From: Paenibacillus sp. NAIST15-1 | GTDB lineage: Bacteria; Bacillota; Bacilli; Paenibacillales; Paenibacillaceae | Assembly (NCBI RefSeq): GCF_001894745.1 | Contig: NZ_BBYF01000005.1 | Span: forward strand, 248,001-312,000 | Length of the DNA: 64,000 nucleotides | Direction of reading: 5' to 3' | Shown here: positions 9,030 to 15,829 of the stretch, piece by piece | How the letters are laid out: the number at the start of each line of letters is the position of its first letter | Numbering within the stretch: the stretch's first letter is position 1 | Program-made: the position numbers and the translations under genes | Notes under the pieces: model-generated | Told to the model about the DNA's origin: nothing | What the model saw: only the letters and a program-made list of their open reading frames with translations | Databases searched by the model: none

Positions 9030-9142
9030 GTTTTTATTCCCCCTTAAGGATTTGCCAGAGGCAAAACCGCATTGTACGCAGGCTTTCGGTTATCCGTCAT
9101 TTATAAGTTATGTAGAGCATTTTGTCCGTCATGCCAGAAACT

Positions 9143-9183
9143 AAAAAAGGAACAGCCCCTACAGGACGAGACACTGTAGGGGC
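9143..9183 (-). terminator. Intrinsic terminator between precursor gene and modification operon
   Basis: On the minus strand a 10-bp perfect stem GCCCCTACAG/CTGTAGGGGC (9155-9164 with 9174-9183; 9-nt loop) is followed within a few nt by CCTTTTTT (9143-9150). It lies 37 nt after the precursor stop and about 110 nt before the maturation gene, so partial read-through would set the precursor to enzyme ratio. Confidence 0.85.
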
Positions 9184-9220
9184 ATACCGTTTTCGTATCG
9201 CTAAGGGAGCTTTTTGGTAC

Positions 9221-9487
9221 TCAGCGGCAGCGAGCGCAGCTTCCGCAACGTGCGCAGCTACTGCAGCGGGCGCAATTAAAGCAGTTACTGCAACGTGCGC
9301 AGTTGAAGCAGTTGCTACAGCGAAAACAGTTGCTGCATGAACAAAACCCTACACAAAAAAAGCAAAAGCCAACACATAAGCGTGAATCCCCTGCTCCGTT
9401 CTGATTTTGCCCCGACGCAGACGTCATCCCCGTCGAATTGAACTTGCCGACATTCAAGTTTTGCAGATCCTTCTGAAAATCGTTCAT
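9221..9487 (-). CDS. Heterocycloanthracin/sonorensin-type TOMM precursor peptide
   Basis: An 88-residue RiPP precursor. ATG 9487 follows AGGAGGGTATAAA. The leader (about 1-36, MNDFQKDLQNLNVGKFNSTG and on) has the amphipathic start typical of this family; the core begins near LCVGFC and carries 17 Cys. From C51 to C87 cysteine occurs at every third position (51, 54, 57 and so on to 87; 13 in register) with S, N, F, A, R and G between. The Cys residues would become thiazoles by the enzymes encoded downstream. No protease or dedicated transporter gene is adjacent. The core is encoded by short DNA repeats, so its length may vary between strains. Confidence 0.93.
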   Translation of the reverse strand: MNDFQKDLQNLNVGKFNSTGMTSASGQNQNGAGDSRLCVGFCFFCVGFCSCSNCFRCSNCFNCARCSNCFNCARCSSCARCGSCARCR

Positions 9488-9549
9488 TTTATACCCTCCT
9501 CATCATTCATTTCACTGTACATGCATGTGACTATCGTTAAACGAAAATG

Positions 9550-9771
9550 TTAGAGCTGGATCCGACCGGCATGCTGCCCATCATCCATCTCGACTAGATA
9601 ATTTATGAAATTGGTTCCGCTAGTGTTCCTATGACACCCGCCCACCAAAATATGGTTAGGCAGGTATCCCTGCTGACCGAACTCCACTATGAGCTTTTGG
9701 GATTTTCGTATCCTTCGGATTGGTCGTGATTCATAGGTTCCCATTACGCTGGCATTGATAAGGGAGACCAC
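9550..9771 (-). other. Doubtful 73-codon reading frame
   Basis: An open frame (MVSLINASVMGTYESRPIRR and on) starts with GTG inside the T-tail of the terminator at 9774-9820 and has no ribosome binding site. I recognise no family. It is listed so that 9488-9861 is accounted for, but it is probably not a gene. Confidence 0.15.
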
Positions 9772-9773
9772 AT

Positions 9774-9820
9774 AAAAAAAGCCTAATTTCTCGTTTACAA
9801 CACTGAGAAATTTAGGCCTT
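9774..9820 (-). terminator. Terminator of the tetR-type gene
   Basis: Minus strand: GCCTAAATTTCTC pairs with GAGAAATTAGGC (one bulged base) and is followed by TTTTTTT. It lies about 40 nt after the stop of the TetR-family gene. Confidence 0.75.
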
Positions 9821-9861
9821 TGCTAATTTATTCGTCGCCAATGTGATTTTCGCTAGTAGCC

Positions 9862-10452
9862 TTATAGATCTTGAGAGTGAAGCAAGTACAGTTGTTTTGC
9901 CAAGAAAGCTGGCGTGTAAGGCATATCGTTGCGCAGCCAGCCTACGATGGTTCCAATTAAGGCAGAGGAGCCATGCCAAATGGCAATATCCTTTTGAATG
10001 GCTGTTCGATTATTCGAAGAGCCAGTCTCCTTATTTTCGAACTTTGCCGTAATTATCCCGGTAAGCATTTTTAATAGCCGATCTGTAAAAATAGGGGTTC
10101 GCCTCGATCCTAAAGTAACCTTATAAAATGGCGCATTTTCAGCAATATGCTCAAGCATCCCTACTAGCTTCAACCAATCGTTGTCTTCAGGACTATTAGG
10201 GTGAGCAGGATTGCTATTCATGGCATGCTGAAGATCTTCAATCATCTCGTCCGCCATCTTGTTCAGCATGTCCGGGATATCGCGATAATGAAGATAAAAG
10301 GTAACGCGGCTGATGGTCGCCCGCTCAGCAATACCGCTGATGGACATTTTCTCTATCTCCATCTTCTGCAGCATATCAACAAAGGCATCCTTTATTAACT
10401 GCCTTGTACGGCGAATTCTTGGGTCTGTTTGAGATTTGGAATTGTCCGGCAT
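9862..10452 (-). CDS. TetR/AcrR-family regulator, divergent from DHA2 efflux pump
   Basis: 196 residues. The N-terminal helix-turn-helix (about 12-60) is typical: RRTRQLIKDAFVDMLQKM, then MSISGIAERATISRVTFYLH, followed by YRDIPDML. The C-terminal part (about 80-190) fits the TetR_C_8-like ligand domain seen in DhaS/YxaF-like proteins (IFTDRLLKMLTG, IVGWLRNDM). Start ATG 10452 follows GGAAAGAGC. It is divergent from the DHA2 transporter at 10681 with a 228-nt shared region carrying three similar TTACA-type repeats; it probably represses the pump and itself. The ligand cannot be predicted. Confidence 0.88.
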   Translation of the reverse strand: MPDNSKSQTDPRIRRTRQLIKDAFVDMLQKMEIEKMSISGIAERATISRVTFYLHYRDIPDMLNKMADEMIEDLQHAMNSNPAHPNSPEDNDWLKLVGMLEHIAENAPFYKVTLGSRRTPIFTDRLLKMLTGIITAKFENKETGSSNNRTAIQKDIAIWHGSSALIGTIVGWLRNDMPYTPAFLAKQLYLLHSQDL

Positions 10453-10525
10453 TCAGCTCTTTCCTTTCCGATTCACAAGATAATAAACAATTTATAAATA
10501 ATTTGCAGTAAATCTCCAGCTTACT

Positions 10526-10645
10526 TTACACTTTGCAAGCCAAATGATAACTAATTTACATTTTGTGAAAATGCGTTGATTGATCGCCCTAACCTGTATA
10601 ACTATAATCTATTTTATACAATGTTAATTATCTTACACATTGTAA
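10526..10645. promoter_or_regulatory. Three TTACA-n3-TGTAA-type operator repeats with a forward promoter
   Basis: TTACACATTGTAA (10633-10645) is a perfect 5+3+5 palindrome; TTACACTTTGCAA (10526-10538) and TTACATTTTGTGA (10556-10568) are variants. A forward promoter lies among them: TTGATC (10580-10585), 17 bp, TATAAT (10603-10608). The last repeat falls just after the predicted start of transcription, a blocking position for a repressor such as the divergent TetR protein. Confidence 0.6.
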
Positions 10646-10680
10646 ATTAAGTCTATAGAGAAACGAAAGGTAGGAGTAAG

Positions 10681-12177
10681 TTGAGTAAACGCATGGAAAC
10701 AACCAACGGTTCCATAAAGAAGGGCACGATTATGTTTATCATGATCTTGGGCGCCTTTCTTACAACGCTGAATCAGACAGTCATGAGCGTAGCCATTCCG
10801 GAATTGATGGTTGACTTTACTATCGCGGCTTCCACGGCGCAATGGCTGACAACCGGCTATATGCTGGTAAACGGAATTCTAATCCCTATTACGGCTTATC
10901 TCATGCTGAGGTTTACTACTCGGCAGCTGTTTCAAGCTTCGATGGTAATCTTTCTTGCTGGTACAATTGTGTCCGCATTTGCAGCAAGCTTTCCCTTTCT
11001 CCTAACAGGGCGGATGATTCAGGCAGCAGGTGCTGGCATTATCATGCCGCTGCTTATGAATGTTATTTTGGTGCTCTTCCCACCCGAAAAAAGGGGAGCA
11101 GCCATGGGAACGATGGGACTTGCCATTATATTTGCCCCAGCGATTGGGCCTACACTAGCCGGCTATATTTTGCAAAACTATAAATGGCAAACAATGTTCT
11201 ACGGCATGATCCCGCTAGCCTTGCTTGTCATCATCTGCGGTCATATTTATTTAAAAAATGTGTCGGAGCAAGTCCGTACGAAAATCGATGTTCTAAGTGT
11301 TATCCTGTCCACCATTGCATTTGGCACGCTGTTATATGGTTTCAGTGCTGCAGGAAGTCAAGGTTGGGAAAGTGCCCAGGTGCTGTTGTCTATTGCCGTC
11401 GGCATCATGACCCTTGTTCTTTTTGTATGGAGACAGCTCATTTCCGAAAGCCCACTGCTGGATCTTCGAGTCTTCAAGTACAATATGTTCACGCTCACAA
11501 CCATCATTAACATCATGATCACCATGGTGATGTACGCAGATATGATGCTGCTTCCGCTGTACCTCCAGAATGCACGAGGTTATTCTGCACTGGAATCTGG
11601 TCTGCTCATGCTCCCTGGTGCGCTTGCGATGGGTCTGCTGATGCCTGTTGCTGGGCGGCTATATGATCGATTCGGAGCAAAATGGCTTGCCATAACGGGG
11701 ATGATCATAACGATTGCGGCCACTTCCGGTTTCGTCCAGTTGTCCGACTCAACTAGTTATACCTATTTAATTCTGATGTCAACGATCCGTAGAATCGGAA
11801 TGGCGCTGCTGCTGATGCCTATTCAGACAGCAGGTCTGAATCAACTGCCTTCCAGATTACACGCACACGGTACCGCAATATCCAACACGGTTAAACAAGT
11901 AGCGGGTGCAGTAGGGACTTCTCTTCTCGTCACGGTTATGACGGATCAGACCAAATCGCATCTTGCGGATATGATGGCCGCAAGTGGGACAACCGGTGCA
12001 GCACAAAAGGATATGATCGTAGAAGCCTCTATTTTAGGGATTAACGATGCTTACGTTGTCATAATCGGAATTGGGGTTATTGGATTGATTCTTTCATTCT
12101 TTATCAAACGTACTTCTCGAACTCAAGAGGAAGCTCCTGAAGCTGCTTTGAAAAAAGCCATTGTAAAAGAGGCCTAA
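10681..12177 (+). CDS. DHA2-family MFS multidrug exporter (EmrB/QacA-like)
   Basis: 498 residues with about 14 predicted membrane segments, a proton-coupled drug exporter of the cytoplasmic membrane. Seen: the first helix FIMILGAFLTTLNQTVMSVA with the DHA-family T-L-x-x-x-x-x-V-A-x-P pattern, the motif C-like stretch MGLAIIFAPAIGPTLAGYI, and motif A-like RLYDRFGAKW. TTG start at 10681 follows GGTAGGAGTAAG. Adjacent to its likely TetR repressor. Because it sits about 1.2 kb from the TOMM precursor, a role in peptide export or immunity is conceivable but unsupported; ordinary multidrug efflux is the default reading. Confidence 0.9.
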   Translation: MSKRMETTNGSIKKGTIMFIMILGAFLTTLNQTVMSVAIPELMVDFTIAASTAQWLTTGYMLVNGILIPITAYLMLRFTTRQLFQASMVIFLAGTIVSAFAASFPFLLTGRMIQAAGAGIIMPLLMNVILVLFPPEKRGAAMGTMGLAIIFAPAIGPTLAGYILQNYKWQTMFYGMIPLALLVIICGHIYLKNVSEQVRTKIDVLSVILSTIAFGTLLYGFSAAGSQGWESAQVLLSIAVGIMTLVLFVWRQLISESPLLDLRVFKYNMFTLTTIINIMITMVMYADMMLLPLYLQNARGYSALESGLLMLPGALAMGLLMPVAGRLYDRFGAKWLAITGMIITIAATSGFVQLSDSTSYTYLILMSTIRRIGMALLLMPIQTAGLNQLPSRLHAHGTAISNTVKQVAGAVGTSLLVTVMTDQTKSHLADMMAASGTTGAAQKDMIVEASILGINDAYVVIIGIGVIGLILSFFIKRTSRTQEEAPEAALKKAIVKEA

Positions 12178-12328
12178 GAAGCAAACGAAAAAACTCACTC
12201 ATCATCGCTTTACTGCTGGCGAACCTTTAGGCACAGGTCTGTTAGTCGTGGCCTCCACCAATTATATGTTAGGTTAATCTCTATTAACTTGAACATAAAC
12301 CTTATTATTCAAATTGGGAGGGAGTAAC

Positions 12329-13561
12329 ATGCAGAAAGAAATTATCCTTTCAGCTAAAATTACCCGGTTTCGATCAGCTATCGAAGAGTTCAGCCCCTTT
12401 GAATGGTACAGACATCATTTGGAACATGAGCCGATTCACTACAACGAAGCTACGAATACCTGGAACGTGTTTCGGTATGAAGATGTCAGAAGAGTATTGA
12501 GCGATTACAAGTTATTTTCTAGTGAGAGAGTCAGGACAACAATCAGCGTCGGGGCCGACAATGAGGTAGGCAGTACTCCTGAACGAATCAATTTGAGCTC
12601 GGATCCCCCGCTGCACCGCAAAAGCCGAAGCCTTTTATCCGCGGCATTTACGCCTAGAAGCCTAAGCTTGTGGGAGCCGCGAATCCATCAAGTGGTTGGT
12701 CAGTTAATCGAGGATATGGGAGACGAACCGATCATCGATATCGTCAGGAGCTTTACCAGCGCGCTGCCGACGATCGTTATTGCAGATCTGCTTGGCGTCC
12801 CATCGGAGGATCGCTTCCTCTTCAAGGAATGGGTGGATCATCTGTTCCTTCCATTCCCGATTGATAACATTGAGGATGTACAAGAATTGAAGCGAGTAGC
12901 GGCGCAGAATTATTACAACTATCTCTACCCGCATGTAGCTGCCAAACGAACTCATCTCACCGACGATATCATCTCAGACTTGATTCGGGCCGAAGTCGAC
13001 GGCGATCGATTATCAGATGATGAGATTGTCCGTATGACCATGTTCATTTTGGGAGCTGGCATTGAAACGACAAGTCATTTACTAGCGAACACGTTCTATT
13101 CCTTTTTGTATGATAACGATCAAATCTATGCGGAGGTACAGGCCAATCGCGAACTTCTTCCGAATACAGTCGAAGAAATGCTTCGCTACCGTTTCCATGT
13201 TACCAAGATGGATCGGACAGTGAAGCAGGATAACAATGTGCTTGGCGTGGAACTCAAAAAAGGCGATGTCGTTATCGCTTGGATGAGCGCAGCCAATTTG
13301 GACAAGGCGGTATTTGCGGATCCGTTTACACTGAACATTCACCGTCCAAATAACAAGCAGCATTTAACCTTTGGAAACGGCCCTCACTTCTGCCTTGGTG
13401 CTCCACTCGCACGGCTGGAGGCAAACATTGGTCTGAGGTTGTTTATGGATCATTTCCAACGTATTGAGCCGGTTCCCGGATTCAAATTGGAGGAAAATCT
13501 GACGCCTTTTGCTGCCGGGCAGACGCTGACTCATTTACCAATGCGTGTAAAACGCTGGTAG
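12329..13561 (+). CDS. Cytochrome P450 (CYP109/CYP107-like)
   Basis: 410-residue soluble bacterial P450. Start at ATG 12329; the GGGAGGGAG just before it is the ribosome binding site, so the longer frame from TTG 12314 is rejected. Seen: the SPFEWYRHH N-terminus, the I-helix LGAGIETTSHLL, K-helix ExxR (VEEMLRYR), and the haem loop FGNGPHFCLGAPLARLE with axial Cys near 355. The N-terminal pattern (P-F-x-W-Y, then WNVFRYEDVRRVL) is closest in memory to B. subtilis YjiB (CYP109B1). No ferredoxin or reductase gene is adjacent, so it would use shared redox partners. The substrate is unknown. It follows the efflux gene by 150 nt and may be separately transcribed. Confidence 0.92.
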   Translation: MQKEIILSAKITRFRSAIEEFSPFEWYRHHLEHEPIHYNEATNTWNVFRYEDVRRVLSDYKLFSSERVRTTISVGADNEVGSTPERINLSSDPPLHRKSRSLLSAAFTPRSLSLWEPRIHQVVGQLIEDMGDEPIIDIVRSFTSALPTIVIADLLGVPSEDRFLFKEWVDHLFLPFPIDNIEDVQELKRVAAQNYYNYLYPHVAAKRTHLTDDIISDLIRAEVDGDRLSDDEIVRMTMFILGAGIETTSHLLANTFYSFLYDNDQIYAEVQANRELLPNTVEEMLRYRFHVTKMDRTVKQDNNVLGVELKKGDVVIAWMSAANLDKAVFADPFTLNIHRPNNKQHLTFGNGPHFCLGAPLARLEANIGLRLFMDHFQRIEPVPGFKLEENLTPFAAGQTLTHLPMRVKRW

Positions 13562-13674
13562 TTTATTTAGCCGATTCAGCGATTGAATATCGGATGTCTT
13601 CCAAATGGCGCAGTCCGTTGATCTTGAATTCGACTGCGAGTGCTTAATTTAAATTGTTTCATACCTATTTCCAA

Positions 13675-13712
13675 AAAACGCCAATCGATATGAACCTATC
13701 GATTGGCGTTTT
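13675..13712. terminator. Bidirectional terminator between P450 and ydfI-like gene
   Basis: A perfect 16-bp inverted repeat (13675-13690 and 13697-13712) with a 6-nt loop; arms begin AAAACGCC and end GGCGTTTT, giving T-tails in both directions. Serves the convergent P450 and two-component genes. Confidence 0.88.
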
Positions 13713-13789
13713 GATTCTGCGAGCTCGGCTCAATTTCAACATGTTATGTGGGGTACTATAGAGGCTCATCAATCGGCTATTCAGGCATC

Positions 13790-14440
13790 TTAAAACTGGA
13801 CGATGCCCCGTTCAACCGCGACAGCGACTGCTTGAGATCGCGAATTCACTCCTAGCTTGTTATAGATGCTCGTCAAATGAGCTTTGACTGTACGTTCGGA
13901 TATACCCATATCACTAGCTATTTCTTTGCTGCGATACCCCCGCGCAATGGCCTGAAGGACGATTCGTTCCTTCTCGGATAGTACCATATGTTCTGTGGAC
14001 GTATCTCGCTTATCATTGCCTTTATTCCTTGCCGCGAATACTCTTTCCATAATTTCAGGCTGCAGAAGCGTATCGCCACGAACCGCGGATTCGATCGTTC
14101 GGAATAAATGATCTCTGCCGGTATCCTTCAGGAGGTATCCTTTTGCCCCCAATTCCAGCCCGCTTATCATCAGTTCATCTTCATTATAAGTCGTCAATAT
14201 AACGACGGGGATATCGAAGTTCCTTTCTTTTAGTTCCTTCATCGTCTCCAATCCGCTCATTTGAGGCATATTTAAGTCCATCAAAATGACATCGGGCGTA
14301 AGAGATTCCAATAGTCGGAGAGTCTCCACTCCGTTCGCTGCTTCTCCTACGACTTGAAAATTATCGTTCGTCTCGATCATAAACTTGAGCCCTTCTCTTA
14401 CTACAAGATGGTCGTCGACGATAAGTACGTTGTAAGTCAT
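13790..14440 (-). CDS. ydfI: NarL/LuxR-family response regulator, YdfI-like
   Basis: 216-residue DNA-binding response regulator. Receiver domain 1-120 with acidic pocket D9-D10, phosphoacceptor D55 (VILMDLNMP), T in VVILTTY and Lys in GYLLKD. LuxR-type HTH at about 150-216 (LSEKERIVLQAIARGYRSKE, ISERTVKAHL). Its start overlaps the kinase stop by 4 nt (ATGA), so the pair is translationally coupled. Assignment to YdfI rests on the combined order kinase-regulator-MMPL transporter, the lengths (B. subtilis YdfI 213, YdfH 407, YdfJ 724 as I recall), and YdfI-like tandem sites before both ydfH and ydfJ here. Confidence 0.88.
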   Translation of the reverse strand: MTYNVLIVDDHLVVREGLKFMIETNDNFQVVGEAANGVETLRLLESLTPDVILMDLNMPQMSGLETMKELKERNFDIPVVILTTYNEDELMISGLELGAKGYLLKDTGRDHLFRTIESAVRGDTLLQPEIMERVFAARNKGNDKRDTSTEHMVLSEKERIVLQAIARGYRSKEIASDMGISERTVKAHLTSIYNKLGVNSRSQAVAVAVERGIVQF

Positions 14441-15663
14441 GAGTTCTCTCCTTTTTTCTCAGGTGTATCTATCCGAATCAGCGTTCCGCGAGGAATATTA
14501 TTCGTAATAACAAGTGTTCCCCCTAAGATGCGAACTCGCTCCTTTATGCCGATTAATCCATAATGTCCAGTTAAGGAATCCTTTTGACTCAAAGCAATTC
14601 CTATCCCGTCGTCTTTGATTTCCAACTTCATGTTCCCGTCCTCTATTCGAACATATAGCCACACATGATTGGCTTCCGCATGCCGGGCAACGTTCGTTAA
14701 ACATTCGCCTATAATGTAAAGTCCATGCTCCATCATCAACTTAGGTATGCTTCCCTTTATGTTCATATCAAGAAGCACTTGAATGCCGGTGGCATTCTGA
14801 AACCGTTCTACCTCGTTGTGAATCGCATCCGAGAAGTCGACTGTTGCAAACGTTTTGGAACGAAGATTATCAATCGCCAACCTGGCTTCCGATAATGTTT
14901 TCTTCGCATGAACCATGGAATGTTGAACGATTTCTTGTGCTCTTTGGGAGTTGCCTTTCGTCAAATGTGCATCGACAGCATCCAGCTGCATAATAATACC
15001 CGCAAGACCTTGGGCCAGCGTATCATGCAAATCCCGAGCCATTCGTTGACGTTCGTTAGCCAGTGTCAATTCCTCAACCTTGCGATGTGCGCGCTCTAGA
15101 TCTTCAAGAAAGGCTTGGGTACGGAACCGAGCATGAACCTGTTCTAAAAATAAATCGGCAAACGAAACGAGAATGACGTTCATCATCGCATACAAGATCG
15201 TCATTAAAACCATTGATTCGGATTGCCCCATCATGTAGAGAGTTGATAGAAATAATACATAATACACAACAGACAGCATTACTATTTTACTTCTGTCATC
15301 GTAGACACCAACGCTTTGACCCGTCAACACGGGATACATCCCAAGCAAGACCATAAAAAGGGCCTGATCCATAATAAGCGCACATCCCATAATAATTAGG
15401 CCTTGAATCATGAAGTAGACCCAAGGATATTTTGCCGTAAGAGACGAGAAATGCCAAATTAATGAGGCGTGGAGAAGCATCAATCCCGAAAAGAAGGATA
15501 AAGAAATAAACGAGGGACCGTGTAATATCTGTACAAACATAGATATGAAATAAATGAAAAAAACCCAAGTCAAGCTCGGGACTCTGGCATTAAACATGGC
15601 ATCGGGTAATTCGTTATATCGATTTATGTGCGACCTCTGCTTGAACTCGTTTCCCGTTTCCAT
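14437..15663 (-). CDS. ydfH: Membrane sensor histidine kinase, YdfH-like (HisKA_3)
   Basis: 408 residues. About five to six hydrophobic segments in residues 30-172, a short coiled coil (180-205), the dimerisation box RQRMARDLHDTLAQGLAG with phosphorylated H213, and a HATPase_c domain (E-C-L-T-N-V-A-R-H N-box, DDGIGIA G1 box, GHYGLIGIKERV G2 box). ATG 15663 follows GGGGAGGACAC. No extracellular sensor domain, so the signal is probably sensed within the membrane, as in the LiaS/DesK-like group. Partner of the overlapping response regulator. Confidence 0.9.
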   Translation of the reverse strand: METGNEFKQRSHINRYNELPDAMFNARVPSLTWVFFIYFISMFVQILHGPSFISLSFFSGLMLLHASLIWHFSSLTAKYPWVYFMIQGLIIMGCALIMDQALFMVLLGMYPVLTGQSVGVYDDRSKIVMLSVVYYVLFLSTLYMMGQSESMVLMTILYAMMNVILVSFADLFLEQVHARFRTQAFLEDLERAHRKVEELTLANERQRMARDLHDTLAQGLAGIIMQLDAVDAHLTKGNSQRAQEIVQHSMVHAKKTLSEARLAIDNLRSKTFATVDFSDAIHNEVERFQNATGIQVLLDMNIKGSIPKLMMEHGLYIIGECLTNVARHAEANHVWLYVRIEDGNMKLEIKDDGIGIALSQKDSLTGHYGLIGIKERVRILGGTLVITNNIPRGTLIRIDTPEKKGENS

Positions 15664-15753
15664 GTGTCCTCCCCTTTCGTTCTATCCAGTATTTCAACTT
15701 TTTCCGATTTTCGATTATATTTTCTATTATACCCCTATTGTAAACATGAAAAA

Positions 15754-15792
15754 ATCGTACATAAGGGCAGATCCCCTCATGTACGATTGGGC
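15754..15792. promoter_or_regulatory. Terminator of ydfJ combined with YdfI-like sites ahead of ydfHI
   Basis: ATCGTACAT (15754-15762) and ATGTACGAT (15779-15787) form a stem with extra inner pairing, followed on the minus strand by TTTTTT: an intrinsic terminator for ydfJ. The same DNA carries GTACATAAGGGC (15757-15768) and GTACGATTGGGC (15781-15792), 24 nt apart, which read GCCC-n4-GTAC on the other strand and resemble the YdfI consensus GCCCRAAYGTAC that I recall from B. subtilis. Confidence 0.65.
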
Positions 15793-15829
15793 AATGATGT
15801 ACTACCAGATATATATCTATTCGATCTTT

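Noticed and set aside
9122-9340. Ala-rich forward open frame (AAASAASATCAATAAG and on)
   Set aside because: It is the antisense reading of the Cys-rich precursor repeats and of its terminator; there is no ribosome binding site.
9221-9380. Short tandem repeats suggesting a CRISPR or minisatellite
   Set aside because: The periodicity (TGC every 9 nt with varied codons between) is that of the C-x-x core of a TOMM precursor.
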